DNA of 64,000 bases from an uncultured SAR86 cluster bacterium (lineage in GTDB: Bacteria; Pseudomonadota; Gammaproteobacteria; Magnimaribacterales; D2472): positions 1 through 64,000 of the forward strand of contig CACLMT010000005.1 of NCBI GenBank assembly GCA_902608115.1. The letters are read 5' to 3'. The notes under the pieces were generated by a model that was not told the origin of the DNA, ran no database searches, and saw only the letters and a list, made by a program, of their open reading frames with translations. The translations under genes and the position numbers were made by a program. This document shows, in pieces, positions 37,369 through 46,554 of this stretch. Numbering within the stretch: position 1 is the first letter of the stretch; each line of letters starts with the position of its first letter.

Positions 37369-38775
37369 ATGAGTATTACAGCAAAAGAAAAATTTTATTA
37401 TTCATCTGGTGCAATTGCCAATGGGGTTAAATCTGATGCTTTTACTTTTTTCTTATTATTTTTTTATTCTAATGTAATAGGGTTAACGCCAGGTTTAGCA
37501 AGTTTAGCTATTTTCATTGCTTTAATTATTGATGCTTTTACAGACCCTCTTATGGGGGTTATCTCAGATAGAACTAAACATAAATTAGGTAGACGTCATC
37601 CATATTTCTTATTGGGCATGATTCCAATGTCGCTGTCTTACTTTATGTTGTTTTCTATACAGGCATCATGGGAATTTTCCCAACAATTATTATTTATTTG
37701 GATGTTAACTTTTACATTGCTGACAAGGCTTGGTATGACAATCTTTGATGTTCCGCATAAATCTCTTGGAAGTGAAATGTCTCGTTCATATGTTGAAAGA
37801 ACGTCAATTTTCGCATCAAGGGAATTATTGGGCTGGTTAGGCGGACTGACAAATGCTTTTATTGCTTACGCTATTTTTTTTCAAGATACAGCTGAATATA
37901 TACCTGGAACCAAAAACCCTGAACCTTGGATTTTTTATGGAATGACAGGAGCATCAATAATGTGCGTTTCGGTTTTATTAACCTATTTCGGAACACTTAA
38001 ATATAAATATAAACAAACTGAAGATTTAAATGTATTTAACATTCAGCTAATTTTTAAACAAATTCTTATTGCTCTAAAAAATAAATCCTTTCTTATTTTC
38101 TTTTTTGGTTATTTAGGTATTGCAATGAGCTGGGGAATGGGTAGTTCCTTGCAAATCTATATGACTACTTATTTTTGGGAATTTAAATCAATTATGCTTG
38201 TATCATTTTTGGGTATATATGTTCTTGCTACTTTTACTGCTTTTTTGATTGTCCCTTATGTTGTTAAATTTTTTGAAAAGAGATCTATTCTTCTATTTTC
38301 TATATGTTTTGCATCATTAATACCTCCCATACCAATTTTTTTATTTATTACTAATTTAATGCCAGAAAAGGGTACTTGGGATCTATTTTTAGCAACCACA
38401 CCATTCGTTTATATAGCTAATACAGCTTTAGCATCAAGTGCGATTATGAGAGAGTCAATGTTAGGTGATATCAGTGATGAAGTAGAATTGGAAAGCCAAA
38501 TTGGCCAACAGGGTTTAATGTACGCTTCTAGTTCTTTGATTGGAAAATTAAATAATGGTTTAGGTATATTAATGGCTGGCATGGCATTAGAATTTATTAA
38601 TTTTCCTCAAGGATCAATTGTTGAACCATCTGCTGATCAAATTTTTAATTTAGCTATGATCCAGGGCCCATTAGTTGCTTTATTAATGGCTATACCTTTC
38701 TTTATATTTTCTTTATATAAGATTGATAGAAATCGTCACAATGAAATAATTTCTGAATTGAAAATTAGACTTTGA
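37369..38775 (+). CDS. GPH-family (MelB-like) cation symporter
   Basis: Twelve-helix MFS transporter of the glycoside-pentoside-hexuronide group, 468 residues. The family's first-loop pattern is clear in DAFTDPLMGVISDRTKHKLGRRHPY, where the Asp residues bind the cation in MelB. It starts 15 bases after the hydrolase stop. Cargo may be a sugar or another small organic compound; marine relatives are many and untested. Confidence 0.87.
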   Translation: MSITAKEKFYYSSGAIANGVKSDAFTFFLLFFYSNVIGLTPGLASLAIFIALIIDAFTDPLMGVISDRTKHKLGRRHPYFLLGMIPMSLSYFMLFSIQASWEFSQQLLFIWMLTFTLLTRLGMTIFDVPHKSLGSEMSRSYVERTSIFASRELLGWLGGLTNAFIAYAIFFQDTAEYIPGTKNPEPWIFYGMTGASIMCVSVLLTYFGTLKYKYKQTEDLNVFNIQLIFKQILIALKNKSFLIFFFGYLGIAMSWGMGSSLQIYMTTYFWEFKSIMLVSFLGIYVLATFTAFLIVPYVVKFFEKRSILLFSICFASLIPPIPIFLFITNLMPEKGTWDLFLATTPFVYIANTALASSAIMRESMLGDISDEVELESQIGQQGLMYASSSLIGKLNNGLGILMAGMALEFINFPQGSIVEPSADQIFNLAMIQGPLVALLMAIPFFIFSLYKIDRNRHNEIISELKIRL

Positions 38776-38810
38776 TAGAATAGGTTTTAATATACTTTTA
38801 AACTGATGTT

Positions 38811-39413
38811 GTGGATTTAAATATTAAAAATACCCCGAAAAGAGCCAGAAAAAAGGATTTAATTCTTGATTCAGCAGCTAATATTTTTTCTCAGTATGGA
38901 TACCAAAATACTAAGCTAGAACAAATTACAAATTCTCTGAAATTAACTGATAAATCAATTTATTATTATTTTACTAGTAAAGGCGATTTATTTATTGAAG
39001 TTATTCTTAGAATCCAAGATCATCTAGAAGAATTAATTACTAATGTAGAGTCTATGGAATGCGATCATCTGTCAAAAATAAAGTTTTATACCAATAAAGC
39101 TATGAGCATTAATGGTTTAATATTGTTATTACAATTTCCAAAATCTATATTAGATTTTGCTAAATATGATCAAATAAAGATTAATGAAACAAATCAATAT
39201 GTTCATTGGACTAATTGGTTTCTAGCTGGCCAATTGGATGGTTCTATTATTAAAGGAAATCCTGAAGAACAAAGAAACTTTTTATTTGGATCTTTATTTT
39301 ATTTACATCACTGGTCCACCATTAAAGATAATGACAACTATGAGCAAATTCAGCCTTTTATTGAAACCATGATTGATAGAATGTTTTCTACTAAATATAT
39401 TATGTCCTCATGA
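38811..39413 (+). CDS. TetR-family transcriptional regulator
   Basis: 200-residue repressor with an N-terminal helix-turn-helix: ILDSAANIFSQYGY, then TKLEQITNSLKLTDKSIYYYF, which is the TetR recognition helix region. The C-terminal ligand domain is not recognisable. The start is a GTG; no in-frame ATG is near. It is the first gene of a unit with a small membrane protein and a MATE pump (ATGA overlap and two-base gap), so it probably controls that pump. Confidence 0.9.
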   Translation: MDLNIKNTPKRARKKDLILDSAANIFSQYGYQNTKLEQITNSLKLTDKSIYYYFTSKGDLFIEVILRIQDHLEELITNVESMECDHLSKIKFYTNKAMSINGLILLLQFPKSILDFAKYDQIKINETNQYVHWTNWFLAGQLDGSIIKGNPEEQRNFLFGSLFYLHHWSTIKDNDNYEQIQPFIETMIDRMFSTKYIMSS

Positions 39414-39655
39414 AATTAATTTATTTAATTACATTAATTCTTTGGGCGTTTGGATTGGTAAATTTATTTGAACCATTTAATGGTATTACATTTTATTTAG
39501 CTTCTATTATTTTTTATGGTTTGTTAATTGCTCATCTTATTGAATGTATTGTTTATAGAGATAAAATTCTCCAATCAAAAGATACACCAATTATTGCATT
39601 TGGAATGACTATTCTATTTGGTGTCATTTATTTGAGCTCTATTAAAGATTCCTAG
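39410..39655 (+). CDS. Small membrane protein, DUF1145-like
   Basis: 81 residues with three hydrophobic helices. The N-terminal ILWAFGLVNLFEPFNG resembles the DUF1145 (YhhL) family, which has no known function. It overlaps the TetR stop (ATGA) and ends two bases before the MATE pump gene, so it is translated with them. A helper role for the pump is possible but untested. Confidence 0.6.
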   Translation: MKLIYLITLILWAFGLVNLFEPFNGITFYLASIIFYGLLIAHLIECIVYRDKILQSKDTPIIAFGMTILFGVIYLSSIKDS

Positions 39656-39657
39656 TC

Positions 39658-41019
39658 ATGGAAGTTTTAACTGAGGGATCAAAGATTCCAAGGGGTTCAC
39701 TTGGTGTTTGGAAATTAGCTTGGCCTTCAATTATAACGAATCTCTTTTATGCAACAAGTTCAATCATTGCTATAAAAGTTGTAGGTAATTTAGGCCCAGA
39801 TGCAATTGCGGCTGCAGTAACAGGACAAAGAGTTACTTTTATTGTACAAGCAATTTTAACGGGTGTTTTAGCTGGTTCTACAGCACTAATAGCCAGAAAC
39901 TGGGGCGCAAAGAATTATGCTGAAGTATCAATTTATTTTACAAGAACCATTCAACTTGTATTGTTTATTTCTTTTATAACAGCAATTTTAATTTGGCAAT
40001 TTGCAGAACCACTAGTTAGATTTTTTGGATTAAAAGGTAATGCGTTATATCTTTCAACAGAATATTTAAAAGCCATCTCGCCATTTTTTATCGGCTTTGG
40101 TTGTGTTATGGGATTAACTACTGGTTTAAGAGGTGTTGGCGATGTAATAACTCCTTTATTTATAGGAATTATCATGAATATTTTTGCTGTTTTTTTTATG
40201 TTTGTTTTCGTAAATGGGTGGTTAGGATTTCCAGAATATGGTGTTAAAGGAGCTGCATTAGGTAATGGTCTATCTTTTGTCATTGGTGCTTTATTATTAG
40301 CGGTGTTTTGGTTATCTAATCAACTCTTAGTTTCTTATTCATCTATATTTAAATTAGATATTATTAGAGTGCGGAACATATTTAAAGTTGGATTACCCTC
40401 AGCTCTAGAACAAATTGTTTTTCAAATTGGCATAACAGCATTTCTTATTTTGGTTGCTTTGTATGGCACAGAAGCTTATGCAGCATATGGCATAGGAGTT
40501 CAAATACTATCTTTCTCGATTGTTATAGGTTTTGGATTTTCTATTGCTGGCGCAACTCTTGTTGGCCAACATTTGGGTGCTGATGATCAGAGTCAAGCTA
40601 AAAGAGCAGGTTGGGGCGCAATGAGATTATCAATAATATCAATGACATTTTTTGGAATTTTAATAGCGTTATTTGCTGAAACTTTGTCTAGATTTATGAT
40701 TGATAATGATGAGGTTGTTCGCTTATCGGTTATCTTTATCTGGTTGTTAGGTTCTATGCAACCTTTAATGGCAATAGAATTTTCTCTTGGAGGATCTCTT
40801 AGAGGAGCAGGTGATACCAAAACTCCACTGGTTATTACATTAACTTGCTTATTATTTATAAGAGTGCTTTTAGCTCTTATTTTTTATTCTTTAAACGCAA
40901 GTATTGAAATTATATTTTCAACACTTGTTGCAGATTATGTGGTTAAAGGATTCCTATATATTGCAAGGTTTAGGTCAGACAGATGGATGAATTCACTTAA
41001 ATTTAAGGGAGATCATTAA
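39658..41019 (+). CDS. MATE-family multidrug/Na+ efflux pump
   Basis: 453-residue, twelve-helix antiporter. LAWPSIITNLFYATSSI opens the first lobe, and GLPSALEQIVFQIG opens the second, as in the NorM/DinF family; the repeat of two six-helix halves is visible (for example GLRGVGD and SLRGAGDTKTP). It exports cationic compounds in exchange for Na+ or H+. It follows a TetR regulator, and its 3' end overlaps the convergent DUF349 gene by 17 bases. Confidence 0.92.
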   Translation: MEVLTEGSKIPRGSLGVWKLAWPSIITNLFYATSSIIAIKVVGNLGPDAIAAAVTGQRVTFIVQAILTGVLAGSTALIARNWGAKNYAEVSIYFTRTIQLVLFISFITAILIWQFAEPLVRFFGLKGNALYLSTEYLKAISPFFIGFGCVMGLTTGLRGVGDVITPLFIGIIMNIFAVFFMFVFVNGWLGFPEYGVKGAALGNGLSFVIGALLLAVFWLSNQLLVSYSSIFKLDIIRVRNIFKVGLPSALEQIVFQIGITAFLILVALYGTEAYAAYGIGVQILSFSIVIGFGFSIAGATLVGQHLGADDQSQAKRAGWGAMRLSIISMTFFGILIALFAETLSRFMIDNDEVVRLSVIFIWLLGSMQPLMAIEFSLGGSLRGAGDTKTPLVITLTCLLFIRVLLALIFYSLNASIEIIFSTLVADYVVKGFLYIARFRSDRWMNSLKFKGDH

Positions 41020-42433
41020 TGATGTTTGGGATAAGGGTTTGAACTCTTTTCCATAACTTTTTTTCTTTCGCCTTAATTTTTTTAGAATTTAAATTATTTA
41101 TAAAGGAAATTATTAATTCTTTTAATTTATTTGAATTAATTTCAACACCAGAAAACTTGTTCTGAAGTAACTCTATGGATGCTACTTGTCTGATAGATTT
41201 ATTTGATGCTGGTGATTCTGTTCCAGAAATTAACTCTATCATTACAACTGATTTAGTTAACTCTTCATTATTTGCTAGATACGAAGGTTTTTGTAGGACT
41301 TTTTTAATATCTTTAGAAAGTTCTAAATGGTTTATTTCATCAGATTCTAAATAATCAAGAATATTTATATATGCTTCAACTTTTTTTAAATTCTTTATTT
41401 CAAGGTTTTTCTTTTCAAGGGTTTTAATAGAATTAATTAGTTTTTTAAATTCCTTTGTTCTTTTTGATTTATTGAGATTGGTTATTTGAGATTTAATTTT
41501 AGTTAAATCATAATCTTTCTTTTTAAGTTCCTTCGTTAAAGAATCAATAGTTACTAACTCATCTTTTAATAAAGATTTTTCAGCTTCAAAGAATCTATCT
41601 GCATTTTTGTTTAATTTGATCCATAATATTCTTTCTTGTTTTTTTCCTGCAGACCCAATATTTTGATAATCATTTTTTAATTTTTTAAATTTTCGTATAC
41701 ATATAATATTATCTTCATCATTTATTAATTTAACTTTTGTGATAACTTCCTCTTTTAATTTATAATTTTTATTTTCTTGTTTTCTAATTTCATTATTAAT
41801 TGCTTTTCTTGCATTGCTATAGTCTGATTTTAATTTTGAATAACTTTCATCGAGTACGGGTGCATAATTTTGCCATAATTTAAAAGTTTTATTTAAGTGC
41901 TTGGTTAGTTCAATTAGATTTGGCCAATTTTTGGAATTAGTTTCTGCATAATTATTTAGATCTTCAATTATTTTCTTTCTTTCTTTTGCATTGTTAATTT
42001 TAATTTTTTTAAGTTCTTCGTAATATTGAGCACATGGCTCCCAGGCTTTATTTGTAAGATCTTTGAAGGCTACCCATTGATTTTTTTTAGCAGGCTTTGA
42101 AGATTGATCCAAAAGTTGCCATTTTGTTTGAAGTGAATGAATTGTATTTGCTTGTTTTTTCGGATCATCTAAAGGACTTGAAATTAATTTTTCTAGTTTT
42201 TGAACAATTTCATTTCTTTTTGGGTTGGTAGCAAATAAAGATATATCATCAAAGTACCTAGATTGTGCCGACATGAAATTAAATCTATGTCTAAGCTTGT
42301 TTGAGATTTTTTTATTCGATCTCATAGCCCTTGATACTTCATTGATTATTTTTTGGGCAGCACGAATTTCACCAGCTTCAAAATGCATTTCAGCTTTATC
42401 TAGTGAATCAAATAAAATTTTATGAGTTTCCAC
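41003..42433 (-). CDS. DUF349-domain coiled-coil protein
   Basis: 476 residues, very rich in Lys, Asn and Glu and almost entirely helical. Repeated segments such as LQTKWQLLDQ...WVAFKDLTNKAW and LWIKLNKNADRFFEAEK are DUF349 units, which in other gammaproteobacteria occur in a large cytosolic protein of unknown role. The protein is shorter than relatives of 800 or more residues. It is divergent from trpS with a 34-base gap. Confidence 0.8.
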   Translation of the reverse strand: METHKILFDSLDKAEMHFEAGEIRAAQKIINEVSRAMRSNKKISNKLRHRFNFMSAQSRYFDDISLFATNPKRNEIVQKLEKLISSPLDDPKKQANTIHSLQTKWQLLDQSSKPAKKNQWVAFKDLTNKAWEPCAQYYEELKKIKINNAKERKKIIEDLNNYAETNSKNWPNLIELTKHLNKTFKLWQNYAPVLDESYSKLKSDYSNARKAINNEIRKQENKNYKLKEEVITKVKLINDEDNIICIRKFKKLKNDYQNIGSAGKKQERILWIKLNKNADRFFEAEKSLLKDELVTIDSLTKELKKKDYDLTKIKSQITNLNKSKRTKEFKKLINSIKTLEKKNLEIKNLKKVEAYINILDYLESDEINHLELSKDIKKVLQKPSYLANNEELTKSVVMIELISGTESPASNKSIRQVASIELLQNKFSGVEINSNKLKELIISFINNLNSKKIKAKEKKLWKRVQTLIPNIINDLP

Positions 42434-42467
42434 AATAGTTTCTATATGAAGTTTATAATTATCTTAA

Positions 42468-43466
42468 ATGAGAAAAAGAATTTTAACAGGAATTACAACA
42501 ACTGGAACTCCTCATATAGGAAATTATTTAGGAGCAATAAAACCTGCATTAAATTTAGCAGGTCCTGATTGTGATTCTTATTTTTTTCTAGCTGATTATC
42601 ATGCGCTGATAAAACAAACTAATGCTGAATTAATTAAAGATTCAGTAAAAAATGTTGCTTTAGCGTGGTTAGCTTCTGGCTTAGATACAAATCATTCTTT
42701 TTTTTATCGTCAATCAGATATACCTGAAGTGCACGAACTTACATGGATTCTTAATTGTAGCGCCGCGAAAGGGTTGCTTAATCGTGCTCATGCCTATAAG
42801 ACCATTACGGCAGAAAATATTGAAAATAAGGATGATGAAGATAAAGCCATTAATATGGGTTTATTTTCTTACCCAATATTAATGGCAGCAGACATTTTAA
42901 TATTTAATGCCAGTCATGTTCCTGTTGGTCCTGATCAAGCACAACATCTTGAAATGACTAGAGATATAGCCGGTAAATTTAATCATATTTATGAAGAAGT
43001 TTTTACTTTACCGGAAGCAATTATTCAACATGAAATCTCAGTTCCCGGAACTGATGGAAAAAAAATGAGTAAATCTTATAACAATATTATTCCATTTTTA
43101 TGTGACGAGAAGACTTTACAAAAATCTATATCAAAAATAATTACAAATTCATTAGAACCAGGGGATCCCAAAGATTTTACTAATTGTAATCTCTTTAATC
43201 TTTATTCTTTATTTGCAGATGAACAAAAAATTAATAATTTAAAAGAAGCATATGCTAAAGGTATAGGATGGGGAGATGTTAAAAAACAACTATTTAATTT
43301 GGTTAATAATGAAATTACTCCTATAAGAGATAAATACTTTGAATTATCTCAAAAACCAAATCTATTGAATGATCTATTTCATGAAGGTGCGAATAAAGTT
43401 AGACCTCAAGCCAAGGAGCTTATTACAAAACTTAGAGATATAGTTGGCATTTCAGAAATTGGATAA
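42468..43466 (+). CDS. trpS: Tryptophanyl-tRNA synthetase
   Basis: Class I synthetase charging tRNA-Trp, 332 residues (usual length 325-345). The HIGH-type motif is TPHIGNYLG and the KMSKS loop is KKMSKSYNN. HVPVGPDQAQHLEMTRDIA is the conserved tryptophan-binding region. Its 3' end overlaps the following MFS gene, whose start codon is uncertain. Confidence 0.97.
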   Translation: MRKRILTGITTTGTPHIGNYLGAIKPALNLAGPDCDSYFFLADYHALIKQTNAELIKDSVKNVALAWLASGLDTNHSFFYRQSDIPEVHELTWILNCSAAKGLLNRAHAYKTITAENIENKDDEDKAINMGLFSYPILMAADILIFNASHVPVGPDQAQHLEMTRDIAGKFNHIYEEVFTLPEAIIQHEISVPGTDGKKMSKSYNNIIPFLCDEKTLQKSISKIITNSLEPGDPKDFTNCNLFNLYSLFADEQKINNLKEAYAKGIGWGDVKKQLFNLVNNEITPIRDKYFELSQKPNLLNDLFHEGANKVRPQAKELITKLRDIVGISEIG

Positions 43467-44661
43467 TCCTACAGGCTGGTTAAAATTTGGTTTATTTTCT
43501 GTTGGTTTGGGTCAATCTTTTGCATTTGTACTTGTTCCTCCATTAGCTCGAGATCTTGGATTAAGCGTCGTAGAGACATCAAGTATTTTTGCAGTTTCTG
43601 CAATTGCATGGGCTTTAACAAGCGCATCATGGGGTAGGGCATCTGATAAATATGGAAGGAGGAATATTGCAACAATAGGTTTGATTGGATATTCAATTTC
43701 AATCATTGCATTAATAACACCCTTATTTTTGGTTGAAAAAAATGTTTTAGACTTTGTTTATTTACTACCTCTATTAGTAATGGGTAGATTGATAAATGGA
43801 TTAATAGGTTCAGCAACAAGACCTGCGGCATTTGCTTATATAGCAGATATTACTGACAGGTCAAAACGAACAAAGAAATTTGCTAGATTGGAGTCAAGTT
43901 TTTTAGTAGGAACAATTATGGGTCCAATGATAGGAGGTTTTTTATTTCTATACTCTAAAATGTTACCTTTTTACTTATTTGCATTTTGTGGTGGAATAGC
44001 TGCAATTGGTATATTTTTATCATTTCCAAATATCTCTCCTAAAAGATCATTAGAAAAAATCAAATCAAAACTTTCATATACAGACAGATTAGTCTTTCCT
44101 TTTTTATTGCTTGCTTCAATCTTTTCTTTATGTCAAGCATCATTACTTCAGTCAATAGGTTTTTTTATAACTGATATATTTTCAAATGAAAAAGATCTAC
44201 CATTATTGATTAGTTTAACATTTGGATTGTTATCAATTTCTACAGTCGTAAGTCAATATATATTTACAGACTTGAGACCTATTAGTAATAATAAATTATT
44301 GATTTACGGATCCTTTTTATTATCAATTTCTTATATTCAAGCAGCTACAGCTTCTTCTATTGCATTGTTTTATCTTGCTATGATCATTAATGGAATGGGT
44401 TCAGGCATGGTTAGACCAGCAAACTCATCTGCTTTATCTCTTGCTCAAACACCAGACAACCAAGGAACAGCTGCTGGTTTTTTAGGGTCAGTTATCCCGA
44501 TTGGGCATATCTTAACGCCATTGATTGCTATGCCAATTTATCAATACAATCCAACTTATTTATATTATTTTAGTTCAGCTTTATGTTTTATGGCCTTATT
44601 CTTTATAATAGTTCACCCAGTACTGAGAGATCATGAACAAACCAGCATTAATATTAATTAA
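43444..44661 (+). CDS. MFS exporter, TetA-like
   Basis: Twelve-helix major facilitator, 405 residues. The motif-A loop is WGRASDKYGRRNI between helices two and three, and a TetA-like motif C lies near VGTIMGPMIGGFL. The start is uncertain: TTG at the given position overlaps trpS by 23 bases, and a TTG five codons later (43459) overlaps it by 8; neither has a good ribosome-binding site. The C-terminus overlaps hemH by 29 bases. Cargo unknown; an exported porphyrin or drug is possible from context. Confidence 0.82.
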   Translation: MAFQKLDNPTGWLKFGLFSVGLGQSFAFVLVPPLARDLGLSVVETSSIFAVSAIAWALTSASWGRASDKYGRRNIATIGLIGYSISIIALITPLFLVEKNVLDFVYLLPLLVMGRLINGLIGSATRPAAFAYIADITDRSKRTKKFARLESSFLVGTIMGPMIGGFLFLYSKMLPFYLFAFCGGIAAIGIFLSFPNISPKRSLEKIKSKLSYTDRLVFPFLLLASIFSLCQASLLQSIGFFITDIFSNEKDLPLLISLTFGLLSISTVVSQYIFTDLRPISNNKLLIYGSFLLSISYIQAATASSIALFYLAMIINGMGSGMVRPANSSALSLAQTPDNQGTAAGFLGSVIPIGHILTPLIAMPIYQYNPTYLYYFSSALCFMALFFIIVHPVLRDHEQTSININ

Positions 44662-45643
44662 TTTAGGAACTCCAAATTCTCCTTCTTATTTCAATGTTTT
44701 TAAATATTTATATGAATTTCTAATGGATCCTAGAGTCATTGATATTCCTTTATTTTTTAGATTTTTTCTTGTTACTTTAATTATTTGTCCATTTCGTTCA
44801 TTTACTTCTAGCAAGATATACAAGAAATTATGGGATTTATCTGCAGGTGAATCACCTTTATTAAAAAATACTAAAGAATTAACTTTAAAGTTAAATCAAG
44901 CTCAAGATCGGTATAATGTTTTTTTCGCTATGCGATATCAAAATCCTAGTATTAAATTAATTCTTAGTGAAATAAAAAAAACTAATCCATCAGAGATTAT
45001 TATATTTCCTCTTTTCCCTCATTACGCATCAGCGACAAGTGGTAGCGTTTATGAAGATGTAACTAAAAAATTATCCAAAGAATGGGTCATACCTAATATT
45101 AGATTTATTTCACAATATTATAATCACCCTGCTTTTATTGGATCTTGGGTTGATGCAGCTAAAAAATATGAACTAAGTGAATACGATCTAATATTATTTA
45201 GTTATCACGGACTCCCAATATCACAAGTTAATAAAGTCCATGGAGATATGCAATGTCATGATAAGGATTGTGAACATAAAATTACACCAGAAAATCAATT
45301 TTGTTATAAGGCTACCGTTTATGAAACATCTAAACTTATTGCAAAGAGTCTAAAGATTCCATCTGATAAATATCTTGTATCTTTTCAGTCAAGACTAACT
45401 AATAATTGGCTTGAGCCATTTTCTGATCAAGTTATAAAAGAATTACCTAAAAAAGGGGTAAAAAAAGTTCTAGTTTTTTCACCATCATTTACATCAGATT
45501 GCTTAGAGACAATTATAGAGATTGGATACGAATATAAAGAACTTTTTATTAACTCAGGAGGTCTAAAGCTTGATTATGTTGAGTCACTAAATTTTTCAGA
45601 TTCGTGGGTTCAAGCTATTATAAATATCTTGAAATCTAAATAG
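44633..45643 (+). CDS. hemH: Ferrochelatase
   Basis: Inserts Fe2+ into protoporphyrin IX, the last step of haem synthesis, at the inner membrane. The 336-residue protein starts with the family's LILINLGTP. The metal-binding His is in LFSYHGLP, and SFQSRLTNNWLEP and the C-terminal Glu pair (CLETIIEIGYEY) are conserved. A cysteine-rich loop (MQCHDKDCEH, then a Cys in NQFCYKA) is like that in a gammaproteobacterial subset and might bind metal. It begins inside the end of the MFS gene. Confidence 0.95.
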   Translation: MNKPALILINLGTPNSPSYFNVFKYLYEFLMDPRVIDIPLFFRFFLVTLIICPFRSFTSSKIYKKLWDLSAGESPLLKNTKELTLKLNQAQDRYNVFFAMRYQNPSIKLILSEIKKTNPSEIIIFPLFPHYASATSGSVYEDVTKKLSKEWVIPNIRFISQYYNHPAFIGSWVDAAKKYELSEYDLILFSYHGLPISQVNKVHGDMQCHDKDCEHKITPENQFCYKATVYETSKLIAKSLKIPSDKYLVSFQSRLTNNWLEPFSDQVIKELPKKGVKKVLVFSPSFTSDCLETIIEIGYEYKELFINSGGLKLDYVESLNFSDSWVQAIINILKSK

Positions 45644-45651
45644 GTAAATAA

Positions 45652-46530
45652 ATGTTTAAAGATAATTTATTAAAAGGGAAAAAAATTCTTGTTACAGGAG
45701 GCGGTACTGGTTTAGGCAAAGAAATGTCTGAACATTATATTCAACATGGTGCTGAAGTTGTTATTTGTGGAAGAAGAGAAAGCGTTCTTGAGGAAACAGC
45801 TAAAGAATTTAAAGATAAATACGATTCATTGGTTCGTTATGAATCTTTAGATATTAGATCTCCTCAAGACGTTCAAGATTTTATAGAGAGAATTTTTCAA
45901 GAGGGACCTTTACATGGTCTTGTAAATAATGCAGCAGGCAATTTTATATCTCCAACAAAGGATTTATCTTCAAGAGGCTTTGATGCAATTGCTAATATAG
46001 TTTTTCATGGAACTTTTTATGTTACACATGCTGTAGGAAAAAAATGGTTAGAAAATGATCTTAAAGGATCAATTATTTCGATTTTAGCAACATGGGTTTG
46101 GACAGGATCACCATTTGTAGTTCCATCAGCTATGTCAAAGTCTGCTTTGCATGCAATGACGAAATCTTTAGCAGTTGAGTGGGGTCCACATGGAATTAGA
46201 GTTAATGCAATCGCACCAGGACCTTTCCCTACTGAAGGAGCATGGGCACGTCTTAGCCCAAAAGGACAATTAGATGATAATAATCCAATGGGTAGCATTC
46301 CCATGGGAAGAACAGGAGAAATGAGCGAACTACAAAATTTAGCAACTTTCTTAATGGCTGATGGTTGTGAGTACCTAACAGGTCAAACAATTGCAATTGA
46401 TGGTGCACAATATCTTTCTGGCGGCGGGACATTTTCACAATTATCAAAAATGTCTGAAGATGATTGGTCTGAGATTAGAGATATGATTAAGAAAACTAAT
46501 GATGCCGATAAGAAAAAAAGATCAATATAG
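45652..46530 (+). CDS. 2,4-dienoyl-CoA reductase-like SDR
   Basis: SDR of 292 residues. GGGTGLGKEMS is the cofactor motif and CGRRE after beta-2 favours NADP. NNAAGNFISP and the C-terminal PGPFPTEGAWARL are hallmarks of the peroxisomal/mitochondrial 2,4-dienoyl-CoA reductase group, in which the usual YxxxK is replaced; here the catalytic region reads SAMSK with no Tyr, consistent with that group. It would help degrade unsaturated fatty acids. It starts eight bases after hemH. Confidence 0.85.
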   Translation: MFKDNLLKGKKILVTGGGTGLGKEMSEHYIQHGAEVVICGRRESVLEETAKEFKDKYDSLVRYESLDIRSPQDVQDFIERIFQEGPLHGLVNNAAGNFISPTKDLSSRGFDAIANIVFHGTFYVTHAVGKKWLENDLKGSIISILATWVWTGSPFVVPSAMSKSALHAMTKSLAVEWGPHGIRVNAIAPGPFPTEGAWARLSPKGQLDDNNPMGSIPMGRTGEMSELQNLATFLMADGCEYLTGQTIAIDGAQYLSGGGTFSQLSKMSEDDWSEIRDMIKKTNDADKKKRSI

Positions 46531-46554
46531 TGTAAATAATATAGAGGAATAATT

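Noticed and set aside
44633-44661. Frameshift between the MFS gene and hemH
   Set aside because: The 29-base overlap is long, but both proteins have their expected ends and hemH begins with the family's normal N-terminus.
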